64,000 nt of DNA from Coniochaeta sp. PMI_546 (GCA_021432605.1 MU271146.1:1426001-1490000), one strand, 5' to 3'; shown: positions 23,036 to 34,737, counted from the first letter of the stretch. Program-made: numbers and translations. Notes: generated by a model not told the origin, from the letters alone.

Positions 23036-23836
23036 TCACCGACCAGGGAGGTGCGAGCTCGGGAAAGGGATGTAATGAGAAGTGATGCCGAGTGTGGGGT
23101 GTGTGCTTAGAACGAGCTCTATCCGGGTGAGGCGTCGGTGGTGTAGCGGAGGATCTCTAAGGGCACACAAGGCTGCGAAAAGAAAAGAAGTATAGATCCC
23201 GGGGAGGAGCAGGGCACCGAGACTGGTCTCCCCAATGGATATGGCCTCGAGAAAGTGGCGCACAACAGAGTGATGACCATCGAACATGCAGGCTGAATTA
23301 AGGTTGTGCGATGGATCGGAGCATACCTTGTCCAAGGTGGCTCCGTTCAGGTGACCGGTCCGGGATCCAATATTTCGAGCATCCGCGAGCGTAGACGATG
23401 GAGAAGGTGTACCAAGCCCGTACAGTGCGTATTGAAGCTGTCGAGAGGATGTCTTCATGCCACATGAGAGTGGAGGGCCCTGATAAGCACCGCGGGAGAG
23501 ACAGTCAAGGAAAGAGTTGAGACCAAGGTGACCCGTCCACCAGGTTGACTCGCGCCGTTCGAGATCTAATACCGAGACCGTGAGGACGGGTTGCTGGTGG
23601 AGGTTTGGTGCGATTCCTAAGAAGTTTGGCCCGCCAGCAAGAGTCGTCCGGAGCGGAGGAAGAAGCGGATGTGTGTGGGTTAAGCCAACGTGCGAGCTGG
23701 TTGTAGAGGTACATGCGGGAACTGAGTGGAAATGGAAAATGGGACTAATAAGGACGCGGCTGCGGCAAAACACAAGTCCATTTGCAAAGGTGGTGGTAGT
23801 GTGAGGTACTTGACAACCACCCAGTAGTGTGAGCAT
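23036..23836 (-). CDS. Unassigned 266-codon frame upstream of the glutamine-rich gene (doubtful)
   Basis: From the first ATG at 23836 the frame stays open for 266 codons; it can be extended to 23914 only with a TTG start. Composition is Ser/Leu/Thr/His/Pro-rich, as expected from a C/T-rich transcribed leader and not from a folded protein. No domain, signal peptide or conserved block is recognised. It lies about 1.1 kb upstream of the glutamine-rich gene on the same strand. Most likely it is long 5' leader or noncoding sequence, though its length is above what I would expect by chance. Confidence 0.12.
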   Translation of the reverse strand: MLTLLGGCQVPHTTTTFANGLVFCRSRVLISPIFHFHSVPACTSTTSSHVGLTHTHPLLPPLRTTLAGGPNFLGIAPNLHQQPVLTVSVLDLERRESTWWTGHLGLNSFLDCLSRGAYQGPPLSCGMKTSSRQLQYALYGLGTPSPSSTLADARNIGSRTGHLNGATLDKVCSDPSHNLNSACMFDGHHSVVRHFLEAISIGETSLGALLLPGIYTSFLFAALCALRDPPLHHRRLTRIELVLSTHPTLGITSHYIPFPSSHLPGR

Positions 23837-26800
23837 TGATAATGGAATGCTGCGGAGAGAAAGTAAGACTGGAATGCTAGCATGCGAGCCGTCCTTCCCG
23901 CTGTTGCAGCTCAACCACTGCTCTGGGTCAGGGCGAGAACACTACCAGGTACACCCAACTTTTCGAGACATTTCGAGCTGAGGTTTGAAATAGTGTTGCA
24001 CATGCCAGAAACAACCCCAGCTTCGCACAAATCGCGGAAGCAAGCCAGGTGCGCCGGCGGAAGGAGGGACTTGCCAAGAGCATTGGATGTTGGGAAGTAG
24101 ATGTGCGGGTCCGCTTCCTTGGAAGATTGGCCCAGGTCTCAGCTGTACAAGCATGACCACAACAAATCACCTCTTCCGGCAAGGCAGAAGAATGAGACTA
24201 GTGTGTAAATAGGAATCAAAAGAGAGAAGAAAAGTCGGCTCGAAGTACTAATCAAATCCGTGGAATAAGCGAGACAGAGGCAATAAGAACCAGAGACAAC
24301 GACGGAGATGCCAAAGTATCTCTGTTCCCAAAACCTGAGCCAGCTGCAACGCTCTAATTCCTCAGCCAACCAACGAATGCAGCGTCGGCAGTGCGTATAC
24401 TTCTCGTTTCTCCTCCCAACTTACGGACTAGTTTGTCCATCCATCTAATTTAGCGTTCAGCCCATGGATTTAAGGTACTCTTGATTCCTTTGTTCTCCTA
24501 CGTGCCATGGCTGCACCAGCTCCCCAATACTTTGCTCTTCTGTGACCGAGGCTCGGGCTAGGCAGTGGTAGCACCGAGGAAGAAGCGAGTCCGACCACGA
24601 GGAAATGAATAATAAAGGAATGTCATATTGAACGATTGAACGAGCGTTTTTGAGAGAACGATTGTTGGAATCACAGCCGTCGGCACCATATATCAGGTAC
24701 TTCGGCCTTCTGAGACAAGCTTCAGGACCCGGCCAAGTCTGAGTCTGACCCATACTGCGTGCCACTGCCAAATCAAGGTACCCCTCGTGCTTACTAGCTT
24801 GGATTAATCTCAACGCAAAGGCAGGGACAGAACAGACAACATAAGCAGCGAGAACTAGTGAGCGCTTATCATTGATAGTGGCATTGTCTCTGCACTTGAG
24901 AACCTGTTGGGGTTCTCGACTTGATGACGGCCATAGCTGCGTCTCGCGCCGCTGCTTACAAGCCGGCATTGAGATTTCGTGGTGAACAACAGCAGACAGG
25001 AAGCTTAGCTAAGACCAAACTTTAATTTGAGGCGTATGCGCACGCCGGGCCTCTTCAAGATGAGCTGCCCGATCCATGGCAACTAACCAATCCTCCAGCC
25101 AAAGAATCTGCTAATTGTAAGAAGTTTGAGACCAACGGAGGAGAGGGTTGGTTTGGCCCTGCAATTCGGGCATCGTCTGCGTCCAAGCTTCCCGGCCAAT
25201 GTTTCACTGTCAGCCGCCACCTCATATGTCTAAAAGCAAGGAGACGTCTGCAAGACGGGGAAAAGACCAGAACTGGAGAAGGCGCATTTGCACGGTACAG
25301 TAAGTACCTCTACAGCAGTAAGCTAGATCACTACCGTCGGTTGGCCGAGGGTGAAAGCGAGGGCCCAAGAAAAGAAGAAGAAAAAACCGCACCCAAGCAA
25401 CGATGTCTAAAGTGTATGGCAGGAGTGACCAGCTCGGCCAGGAAGATATCGAGGAATACGAACAAACCAAAAGCGACCAGAAAGCCAAAACTGGACGAGC
25501 ATGGGAAAATCAGGTATCGTGACTGTGGCTAAGCAAACGATGCCCAACCAACAGCTCTGAGCAAACTTTATCGGGCAGCACATCTTGTCGAATTGAACAT
25601 GTTTAAGTTTCCTGGGCGACATGCGCGTCGCAGGTACTTGCCGGCACTTGACTGCCAAAAAGTGGGCGAGTACAGGTACTCGTAAATCCCATTGCGAATG
25701 AAGGATGCTTTGCTCATGATCCTTGAACCATGTCGTTGACTTAAAAGCTGGCAAGGGAGTTCAAGGAATGTCGTCAAACGAAAGCCTCAGGGCTGTGTCG
25801 TCGATCCCTGTCTGTGCTCCACGGCATGACCGGGGTTGTGGACCAAACATTTGCTCGAGCTCTCCTGCATCACTTGCGAGCGAATCAGATTCAAGGAGGA
25901 AGAAATCTACTGGTACAGCTTTGCCGTAACCCAAAAGTAGCTGTACAGGCGTACCTTACATGGAACCTCCCAACTTGCATGCGGGATCGCTGCGACATCT
26001 GGTCCTGCGGATGCGCGACTTCCAGGTCTGCATGATGTCCTTGGGGGCCGGTCGCATTCACGAGCTTTTTGCGTATGCGAACGAAACAGGTAAGGTACCT
26101 TGCGCTTGTTTGTACTGTAGCAAATCTCCCAATGGTGAGATCTCATCGGTACCTGCAGCATGCTCGTGCAGTGGGACGTCCATATCTACACATTACGGAA
26201 CTATCGTGCGGCAGGCAGTCATGTGGTGGCAGGCTTGTACTTGTCCGACGCCCTTGATTTTCCTAACAGACGCACGTTTGTGTTAGGATTTCGAATCCTG
26301 ATTTCCTGCGTCTACGAACAGATACGATGCACCCATGGAAATGTAGGCAGCCTCGAGGGGTCCATGTCTCAGAAACCGGTCACCGGCTTGCACGGCGCCT
26401 GATGCCCAATGGAGGCATTCACCACGGTACCGAGAGCGTCTGCCGCCGGGAGAGTGGTGCCCCGGTTGACCGATGGAGGGATGTCAGGAACTTCCTCTGC
26501 ATCGCAGGGCTTCTGAAGATCTGCATCAGAGTCAAAATGACACGCCCGTCTTTGCTGCATCTAAGGCCTAACTCCACGACTTTGTACAGTAGTACCTGAC
26601 GTGAAGGTGTCGTTGTAGATTAGGTACTGTGGTAAACTAACACAGCAGTCTTAGGAGAAACACTCCACAGCATGATTCGTCATTTCACGGAGCAAGTCAT
26701 CAATAGCGTAGTCATACTTTCGTTGCAACAAAGAAACCCGAAACCACGCCTTGCCAATATAGGTATCGCGTACTTTTGTAAGTGCAATTTCTTCAACAGG

Positions 26801-27536
26801 ATCGTCGCTTCTGCGGAACCATGTGGCTTGTCTCAGAAGTTTTCTGGAAGGATTAGTGGGCTTCAGTCAAAGGGTTCCGTAATCCCATATTTCCGTTTTC
26901 CATCTACGATACAACGCCTTTAGACTGCCATGGCCGGCAGCATGGAGTTGGGGTTCATGGAAGGCACGGCATTGCTAGCCCTGGCAGAGAACAAAGACGC
27001 CTACCGAAAGCGCCCCTGGCCCTGAAAACCAGCATTGCATCATGCTTTGCATGTTGGCATTGCCCTCGGAGTGCACTACGAAGTTGGGACCAGGCCTTCC
27101 AGAACATCTCCCGTGGTTTTGTCCCGTGCATGCCACTTTCATCTTGTTTCATGCAAATTTAAGATGGCACGGTGAAGACGGGAGGGTCGAAACTCGAATC
27201 AAGTCCAATCCATGGTTCGCTTGCCGAAGGCCGGCCAAGGCATCTCTGCATGACAGCATGACCCGTGTTCTCTGGGCATGCCGCAGTGTAGTTGTAAGCC
27301 TCAGATAAAGATTCGTCCGTCAACCCTATTTTGTCTATCGAGCAACACCGGAAGCAAAATCTGGACCTCTGCAGGGCTGGGTGAGGAGAGAAGCGCAGGA
27401 GCATCACTGTTAGTGCGGAGCATTTTCAACAGCCTCAGTCCAGGTGATCGACAACCCATCCGCCTTGTTGAGGCTGAGAGGTCAGCTCTACATCCAATTC
27501 GCCAGTGACACGGAAATAGGGCTGCACATTGCGCAC

Positions 27537-27548
27537 CTACACGTGTAG
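27537..27548. repeat. Copy 1 of the recurrent palindrome CTACACGTGTAG
   Basis: Here the palindrome extends to 14 bases, CCTACACGTGTAGG (27536-27549). It is one of four copies of TACACGTGTAG in the window, all in gene-poor DNA. Confidence 0.6.
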
Positions 27549-28401
27549 GAAGGAATAGACGACCGGGATTCCTGCTTCTCCTACGGACGCGCGGCCGTTG
27601 ATGCGAGTCCCTGCATCTTGGAAATGACAAACGCTCCTTCCTAACAGTGTTTCTAGCCCAGACGAGTTGTCAAGAGCTGACCATGTTATTTTCTTCCTCA
27701 TTGTCACTTGGAAGTCCCGGTCCGACTTTTCAAATCTCTTGTTGAGGCGCTGGCTCAATTGCGACTTGAGTCCCGCGGGGGTTGCTCCAAATATCATTGG
27801 ACTTTGCAGTGTCACGATCCTTCCACATGCTCAGCTGTAAAGAGCTCTAGCAACTGTTCGGTGTAATGTAATGACCCGTATCGATTCGGCCCGCAGTCCA
27901 AGTGTGACAATTGTTCCATCAAGGCCCAACAGCCCGAGCTATATCGCAGCATACCTATCATACCTCTGCAATTACCTACCCATAATGCCCAACGATGGAT
28001 GGCGAGAAACTGGCAAGTCTTGCAGGGTCCATCACGGTCGGCGTGGAAACGCTCGTATAATCGACCTGTTCTCAGTCCGGAAACGCCAGGTCTACCACGG
28101 TGGCAACTTTGAACTATCGGTAATCTCAGCCCTTCGCCATTGATTCGAAGAGCCAAGCCCAGAGTCTAAACTGTTAGAATATACACGATGTTGTACAGAA
28201 ACGTCTCCAATATCCGCCTTCTGCTTTCGGAGCCAATAGAAACAATTCTATACATGGTTTGGAGGTGGTTGCTCGCTGGAAGGGCCGCTTTAGCGAGCAG
28301 CTCTGTTTTCCGGATCCTTCCACGTGCCAATAGCACCTTAGTACAGGCTGTTTCACGCGACAAGCCTTCCGCACTGCCACATAGGCATACGCGCTGGTGA
28401 A

Positions 28402-29367
28402 CTATCGCTTCACCCAAGCGGGCATCTTTCTCGCCTTGACGTGACCCGGCTTCTTCCTTTCGACCTTCCGCGGGTCGCGAGTAACGCAGCCAGCTAGGAA
28501 AGAGATTGTTAGCAATCATGAAACACTGGGAACAAGGCAGTCAATAGGTCTCAGCATACCTCGTCTTAATGCGGGCTTCAGGGCTGGCTCATGAGCCATC
28601 AACGCCTTTCCAATAGCTAGAGTAAGCGCTTCGGCTTGACCTGTTGTTCCACCACCCTCGACGAGGGCCCAGACATTGTATTTGTCCGTGCGATTGGTCG
28701 AACGCAATGCCCACGTCGCACTCTCACGATCGTGAACTCGACCGAAGGCGTCGGCAAGGGTCTTCCCGTTGACGAGCATCTCACCCGTACCTTCGACAAC
28801 CCAGGCACGTGCTACCGACTGTTTCCTGCGCCCGGTGCCCAGGGCTCTGCCGAACTTGTCGATCGGGATCGTCTTTTCAATGTTCGAATACGGCTGGACT
28901 GCTTTCTTGAAGACTAGTAGAGCGTCGTCTACCTCTTTTGGTCTCAGTGATGGGTGAATTTGATTCAGCACTTTGACAAGCTCCATGCACTTGACAAAGT
29001 CTGTAGCCTTGACGTGTTCTCCGACAGCCTGTCTGAAGTTTTCAAGGTTCTTCCAGGCGACTGGCTGCACCTGATCCTTTGGTATGAGAGGAAGTTTCCG
29101 ATAACGCTCGGCAAGCTGTGCTAGCAGGAGATAGCTGTCGTTGAAGCGAGGTTGCCGCGAGAAGTAGGAACGCGACACAGGCACAGCTCTAGCATGAATT
29201 CCTAATGCGCCGGTAGAGGGATCTTGGTCTGATAAACTCGTCATGTGTCGTGCAGTGCCGACGGGGACGGTGAACCTCGAGGCTCGCAGGCGATGAAGAC
29301 GCTTGAGACTCTGTGTAACCTGACAGCAGCCCCGTATGGCACTGCTGCCGCGCTGTAGAGACGCCAT
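28402..29367 (-). CDS. MRPS9: Mitochondrial small-subunit ribosomal protein uS9m (two exons)
   Basis: Component of the mitochondrial ribosome small subunit. Minus-strand exons 29367-28560 and 28493-28402 give 299 residues. The N-terminus is Arg/Ser-rich without acidic residues for about 45 positions, a good mitochondrial targeting peptide. The uS9 domain lies at the C-terminus: [54 protein letters not shown], and, across the intron, [21 protein letters not shown] and the basic tail [11 protein letters not shown]. The tail contacts tRNA in bacterial S9. Unspliced reading stops a few codons after LRR and loses this tail. The start is 304 bases from that of eEF1B gamma, read in the opposite direction. 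Confidence 0.95.
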
Positions 29368-29671
29368 TATCGCCGTTTGTGAGGATCGGTGGTCATCGAC
29401 TCATCCCAAAAGCGGGCTGGTATTGCGATTGTACGTCGGTCGAAGCTATGTCGTGTCGTTGGCAATGGATTCACGCCGTGGACTTTGCTGTCCCGGGGCC
29501 GGAGATATTTTGTTCCGAAGCTCGAGCTTTCCAGCCATCTGTACAATTTCAGAGTGAACCCCGCCGCGTGCCCCACCATTTTCCCTCCAAGTTGAGTCGA
29601 AAATAATTTGCGGCAGACTCTGTTCTGTTCCTTCATCAACTCACTCAAACCAGACTCCAGACTATCCAAAC
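29368..29671. promoter_or_regulatory. Short divergent promoter, MRPS9 / eEF1B gamma
   Basis: Only 304 bases separate the start codons of a mitochondrial ribosomal protein and a cytosolic elongation-factor subunit. Both promoters and leaders must overlap here. The 60 bases before the eEF1B gamma ATG are C/A/T-rich, like a leader. Confidence 0.6.
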
Positions 29672-31264
29672 ATGTCGTTCGGAAAGCTCTACACATACCA
29701 GGTAAGCTGGAACACTGGCCATGAAAATTATCCGTCAACCGGAAGACTTCTGCTGACACGATCTCGTCGTCTAGGCCAACCCTCGCTCGACAGCCATCCT
29801 GGCTGTTGCGAAGGCCAACAACCTCGACCTCGCTACAGTCGAGACAGACACCAGCAAGCCCGACCCAGAGTACCTCAAGTACAACAAGCTCGCCAAGGTC
29901 CCTACCTTTGTCGGCGCCGACGGCTATGTTCTCACTGAGTGCATGGCTATTGCCATCTACGGTACGTTGAGTGAACCATATGTTCCCCATTGAGTGCATT
30001 TTCCTTCTTGGGCCCGGCAGTGTCTGTGTGGCCACCCTGGTGAAAATGATGATGTAGACCTTTTTATTACAGTTATCCCTATCTGAAAACATTGCATGTT
30101 GATTTTAGTCTACCTTCTGATCCTGAGCTATCCTCCTCTCTCATATCTCTGCGGCTTTTGGATTCAGCGGGTACTAACACCCCGATACAGTCACATCCCA
30201 GAACGAGAAGACCACCCTTCTCGGAAAGACCAAGCAGGAGTAAGTTGCTTGACAATGCCGCTTGCGTCGCTGGTAGCTAACATCTTCGCAGCTATGCTTC
30301 CATTTTGAGGTGGATGTCCTTCTTCAACACCGAGGTTCTGCCGGCACTGGGTGCCTGGTACCGCCCCCTCCTCGGAAAGGACCCCTACAACAAGAAGGCC
30401 GTCGATGATGCCTCCGCAAAGGCCCTGAAGGCTATCTCAGTCGCTGAGGAGCACCTCGGTAACAACACCTACCTCGTCGGTGAGCGCATCACGCTGGCCG
30501 ATCTCTTCAGCGTCGGTATCATTGCCCGCGGATTCGAGTTCTTCTTCGACACCAAGTGGCGCCAGGAGTACCCCAATGTCGCTCGGTGGTATGAGACTGT
30601 CTACAACCAGCCCATTTACTCCGCCGTTGCCCCCAAGTTCAACCTGCTCGACACCCCCAAGTTGACCAACGTCGCTCCCAAGAAGGCTGAGCCCAAGAAG
30701 GAGGCTAAGAAGGAGGCCAAGCCCAAGGCTGCTGCCCCTAAGGAGGAGGAGGAGGAGGAGAAGCCGGCGGAGCCCAAGCCTAAGCACCCCTGCGATCTCC
30801 TTCCCCGCGCAACCTTCCCTCTTGACGAGTGGAAGCGCCAGTACTCCAACCAGGAGACTCCAGAGGCCCTGAAGTGGTTCTGGGAGAACGTCAACTTCAA
30901 CGAGTACTCGCTCTGGAAGGTTGACTACAAGTACAACGATGAGTTGACCTTGACCTTCATGTCGAGCAACCTCATTGGCGGCTTCAACAACCGTCTTGAG
31001 GCTTCGCGCAAGTACCTTTTCGGCTGCGCGTCGGTGTTCGGCGAGAACAACGACTCGGTCATCCAGGGTGCTTTCATCATCCGTGGTGATGACTACAAGC
31101 CCGTCTTCGACGTTGCGCCCGACTATGAGAGCTACAGCTTCACCAAGCTCGACCCCACCAAGCCCGAGGACAGGGAGCTTGTCGAGCTTCACTGGTCGTG
31201 GGACCGCCCCATCACCGTCAACGGCAAGGAGTACAAGTTTGCTGCTGGCAAGGTCTTCAAGTAA
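29672..31264 (+). CDS. Translation elongation factor eEF1B gamma subunit (four exons)
   Basis: Structural subunit of the eEF1B nucleotide-exchange complex that recharges eEF1A with GTP in cytosolic translation. Exons 29672-29701, 29775-29961, 30191-30239 and 30292-31264 give 412 residues, the family norm. A GST-like N domain begins MSFGKLYTYQ, followed by the GST C domain with EEHLGNNTYLVGERITLADL. A Lys/Glu/Ala/Pro linker (about residues 212-250) leads to the conserved EF1G C-terminal domain: HPCDLLPRATFPLDEWKRQYSN, WFWENVNF.EYSLWK, SSNLIGGFNNRLEASRKYLFG and the ending NGKEYKFAAGKVFK. Codon use in the large exon is strongly biased to C-ending codons, as in highly expressed genes. Yeast counterparts are CAM1 and TEF4. 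The antisense Leu-rich frame at 30437-31357 is a shadow. Confidence 0.96.
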
Positions 31265-31650
31265 ACTGCTTCTAAGCAAGGCGGTGAACGGTTGAATGAG
31301 GAGTTTTCTAACTCTAGGACATGAGATATGACTATGACTAGGGTGGAAGAACAACATGGTCTGCAGAGACTGGACGATGAATGAGTTACTAGGTGCGCTT
31401 CTGCTTCGGAATAATCTTCAGGAGCTGGCGCATGGTATGCCTCTAGACTTTGAAATAACATGCCTAAGTGACGATTTAAATCGCCCGTCTATACCCATCT
31501 TCGCCTGTTCAAGATATACTTGGTGACGTTTGTGATTGACGTGGGGAAGACTCCTGTGCAGCTCACCCTCGTGACGTGTCCACTGAGCTCGCTGATTCGG
31601 AGGTCCACCTCTATACCTCCAAATAACGCTCCAGCCAAGAGACCATCCTC
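31265..31650. other. Convergent 3' intergenic region, eEF1B gamma and phosphatase-like gene
   Basis: 386 bases between converging stops. Nothing is recognised besides presumed 3' untranslated sequence. Confidence 0.6.
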
Positions 31651-33084
31651 TCACTGCTTCTCTGCGGGCTTGAACGGATGAACGCGTATGTAGGTACTGA
31701 CGTCCGCCTGACACGCCAAAGTGTTGAGATAGTCGTGGACCCTTGGCAGGACATGATCCGTCTCCACACCGACGAACTCTGGTATCTCGATGGCGTTATG
31801 CGGCTCACTCCGCGCCTTCTCCTTGCTATCATCAATAAGAACCGTGTTGCCTTGATTCCACGATCCGGGCTTCCTCCCCACTCTACTAGCAGCAGCCTCG
31901 CCGATCCTAAGCCCGGCATCGTCATAGTCGGAAGGGTAGGTGGCCCTGATGACGGGATCGCTCCACACGGCCGAGAGGCGCTTGTAGCACTGCACCCGGC
32001 AGTTGTAGTCCTCGCTCGACAGACCGAAGCGGTCGCGGCCCCAGACGGCGACGACGCGGCTCAGCTGGGACGGAGTGAGGAGCCGGTCGCACATGGCCGT
32101 CACGTTGGCTGGCCGGGCCGAGGACCAGATCATCACGTGGAAGGTGTCGATGCAGTAGGACACGAACTCCTTGGCCAGCGGGCGCATGACGAAGTGCCGC
32201 GGGTTCTTGGCCGAGGGCCGGTGGATGAGGGTGCCGTTCAGGTCGATTATGACTAGGAGGGGCTGGGGTTGTGCGAGTTCCCGGGGCAGAAACGAGGCGC
32301 GGAGGTGGTAGGCTGGAGATGGCTCGGGGACACCGCCTGAGGCTGCGCTGGGGGCCACGATGGGGTCCCGCGAACGGAACTTGGGCTTTGGTGAGGCTCT
32401 GCGCTTGCCCGGCGGTGAGTTGGTCCTTGGCGATGTTGGTAGGTAAGATCCTGGGGGAACGGTGGGCGGCTTCCGTGACAGGTCGTAAGGCAGGTTGTGA
32501 TTTGGTGGTGTGGCATAAAAGCCCCCATGATGGACCTGTTGGTGCATCGCTTGTCGTTGTTGGACATACTGGACGTGGGCTGGCTCCCATGATATAGTAG
32601 AGAGTTCCCGAACGGTTGTATGCGCTCTTGTATTGTATACTCGTTGAGCCACTGTTTGCGACTCTGTCGGGCCAAACGACCCAGCCATAGACCCATCACG
32701 CAAAGAAGACCTGAAGGCAGGAGCTGTTGGACTGAAATTTGTGCCACTGGGTCCTCCGTCCTGTTCCTGTCTCTGGCTTATCATATTAGCCCTGGTCGGA
32801 TCCAGGATCCAGTTTCCGTCAGAATCTCTCTGAACCATGGTTCGTTGCTGAAAATCGAACGACTGAAGTGGTGAGTTGGAAGTTTCCGATTCTGGCGGAA
32901 GTAGACTTCGTCTCCTCTGGTCTGCCTTTGTTGAAGAGAACCTTCTGAGAGAAGGCTGCGATCGTTGGCGTTGCAGTGGTCCGCTCAGCCTCAGCCCAGC
33001 AGGCACTGCCAAATCGGATGAACGCAAATCGAGCCTCGGAAACAACTTAAGAATATCGGAAGCAGACTTTGGCCATCGCGACAT
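31651..33084 (-). CDS. FCP1/NIF-domain phosphatase-like protein (HAD superfamily)
   Basis: A single exon of 477 residues starting with ATG at 33084. Residues 1-265 are Ser/Pro/Arg/Gln-rich and probably disordered. The C-terminal 200 residues form a HAD-type FCP1 homology (NIF) domain, as in CTD phosphatases, SCP/Dullard and Tim50. It begins LLVIIDLNGTLIHR near 276 and continues with RPLAKEFVSYCIDTFHVMIWSSARP, a Lys region around KRLSAVW, and NTVLIDDSKEKARSEPHNAIEIPEF. In true phosphatases the first motif is DxDGT; here the second Asp is Asn (DLNGT), while the downstream DD is kept. I believe this variant is shared by a branch of fungal and plant homologues. The substrate is unknown. It diverges from RRP36. 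Confidence 0.85.
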   Translation of the reverse strand: MSRWPKSASDILKLFPRLDLRSSDLAVPAGLRLSGPLQRQRSQPSLRRFSSTKADQRRRSLLPPESETSNSPLQSFDFQQRTMVQRDSDGNWILDPTRANMISQRQEQDGGPSGTNFSPTAPAFRSSLRDGSMAGSFGPTESQTVAQRVYNTRAHTTVRELSTISWEPAHVQYVQQRQAMHQQVHHGGFYATPPNHNLPYDLSRKPPTVPPGSYLPTSPRTNSPPGKRRASPKPKFRSRDPIVAPSAASGGVPEPSPAYHLRASFLPRELAQPQPLLVIIDLNGTLIHRPSAKNPRHFVMRPLAKEFVSYCIDTFHVMIWSSARPANVTAMCDRLLTPSQLSRVVAVWGRDRFGLSSEDYNCRVQCYKRLSAVWSDPVIRATYPSDYDDAGLRIGEAAASRVGRKPGSWNQGNTVLIDDSKEKARSEPHNAIEIPEFVGVETDHVLPRVHDYLNTLACQADVSTYIRVHPFKPAEKQ

Positions 33085-33514
33085 CTAGGGAGGAAGGGAC
33101 GTTTACCCAGAACCAGAGCCTTTCAGTTCCGAAACGGGCTAAGTGCAACGAGGCATCGGCTTCTCAGGTCGCAAAAAGTCAAATAAAATGACAAACCACA
33201 ACTCAAGTGACTGAATGATGGAAAAAGAGTGAGCCCGCTCAAGCCAGATATTAAAGGCTACCAGATTATATCGAACTTAGGGTGAACGGTGAGCGACGTG
33301 GTTTCTGGAAGTGGCGACGGGGGACGGCTAGGTACAATATCAGGGCCTATCGCTATCAAGAGAATGAATTTATGCATATGTGCACTAAAGAAGCTTATCG
33401 ATAAGCACTTTGAACATTCGTGAAAGCAATTCGTCCATCGCGTCTGGAAAACTTTGAGAATGTCGGGCATATCTACGTCAAATCATTCCAAATTCCAACA
33501 CCTAATTTGCTAAA
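33085..33514. promoter_or_regulatory. Divergent promoter region, phosphatase-like gene / RRP36
   Basis: 430 bases between two divergent start codons. It is A/T-richer than its surroundings and has no coding signal. Confidence 0.5.
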
Positions 33515-34508
33515 ATGAGTTCGCTGAAAAGAAGTCGACCAAGCGGTCTTCTTGAGAGACGAGTGCGCCCGAGGAAAGAGGAGGACTCAGACGTGGAGGA
33601 AGTCGAAAATCTCAGTGAAGATGGAGATTCTTCGGCTCCATCAGAAGGCGACCTTTCAGGCGGACCCAGCGCCAGCGAAGATGAGGAAGCCAGCAACGAC
33701 GATGAAAATGTGAGCTCAGCATCGAAAATATGTTATATACTTGCTAATTCGTCTGCAGGCATCTGAAGAGGAATCAGAGGATGAAGCAGAGCCAAAGGTT
33801 GACATATCACAAGTGTCGTTCGGTGCCCTCGCCAAAGCTCACGCCTCCATATCATCATCCAAACGCAAAAAGTCCTCTATCCACCATGATCTAAAAGATG
33901 AGGATATTAAGGTATCCATTGCCGAGCGGCAGGCAGCTAGAGACAGGGCGGCAGTGGCAGCGGCCAAACGGTCCAGCAAGCACGCTCCCATGGAGGTCAC
34001 CAGCAAGAAGCCCGTTTCTCGGAAGCGTGACATAGTGGAGATCCCCAAGATCAAGGCAAGGGATCCACGCTTCGATCCTATCCCGGGGATGCCGGAGATG
34101 GATGAGGTCAGGGCTCGCCGCGCCTACGCTTTCCTGGACGAGTACAGGGAGTCGGAGCTGAAGGAGCTGAAAGCCGCCTTGAAGAAGGAAAAGGATCCCA
34201 GGAAGCAGGAGAAGCTAAAGCGGGAGATCCTGTCCATGGAATCCAAGAAGAAGACCCAGGAGAGGAAAGACAGGGAGCGGGCGGTGATCGAGGAGCACCG
34301 CAAGAAGGAGAAGGAGCTTGTTAAGCAGGGCAAGAAGCCATTCTACCTCAAGAGGAGCGAGCAGAAGAAGCAGGTGTTGCTGGATCAGTTTGCCAGTTTG
34401 AGTAAGAAGAAGGTCGAGCATGTGATTGAGCGGAGGAGAAAGAAGCTGGCTCATAAGGAGAAGAAGGACTTGCCATTTGCGAGGCGTGGCGCCGAGTCGG
34501 CCGAATAG
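33515..34508 (+). CDS. RRP36: rRNA biogenesis protein RRP36 (two exons)
   Basis: A nucleolar factor of the SSU processome needed for early cleavages of pre-18S rRNA. Exons 33515-33709 and 33759-34508 give 314 residues. The first third is acidic (Glu/Asp/Ser-rich), and the intron lies inside this region. The conserved RRP36 domain starts at VSFGALAKAHA, then KIKARDPRFDPIPG, followed by a long charged helix rich in Lys/Glu. It ends with the hallmark PFYLKRSEQKKQVLLDQF and ERRRKKLAHKEKKDLPFARR. The ATG at 33515 gives MSSLKRSRPSG, a plausible start. It converges with COQ8, 229 bases between the stops. Confidence 0.92.
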
Positions 34509-34737
34509 GGGAAGGAGAATCACGGGAAGTTTGATACCCGAGAGGAGATTCCTGAGCGGTATTGTTTTATCATTATACAAAAATACACACAAGTCTATCC
34601 TACCATCCCTAGCTACGCCTTGTTGGGCATATCTTCGGTCTACCTAGTAATGTTGGTACATGAGCCTCTGCTGCCTGCTATATTCGCAGTGGTCTTAATC
34701 TGTTCTTGATAATACACCGGCTGAAACCAGTCCTAAT

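Larger units (their letters stand above)
21921..28401. other. Gene-poor stretch, 6.5 kb
   Basis: The left part is presumably the promoter and leader of the glutamine-rich gene, pyrimidine-rich on its coding strand. Beyond that I recognise no gene, RNA or mobile element. It contains one copy of the recurrent TACACGTGTAG element (27538), an AAGGTACCTT palindrome (26092-26101), and a long unassigned minus-strand frame at 23036-23836, each discussed elsewhere. Confidence 0.5.

Noticed and set aside
24457-24969. ATG-started 170-codon minus-strand frame
   Set aside because: One hydrophobic stretch suggested a membrane protein, but nothing else supports it and no family is recognised.
26279-26300. 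TTCGAATCC-like sequence resembling a tRNA T-arm
   Set aside because: No acceptor stem, D-arm or anticodon arm could be found at the right distances; it is a simple small palindrome.
30437-31357. Leu/Val-rich 306-codon frame antisense to eEF1B gamma
   Set aside because: It is a shadow of the strongly C-ending codon use in the real gene; its composition is an artefact and it has no family blocks.
31678-32747. Long frames overlapping the phosphatase-like gene on both strands
   Set aside because: They are Arg/Pro/His-rich shadows of a GC-rich real gene.
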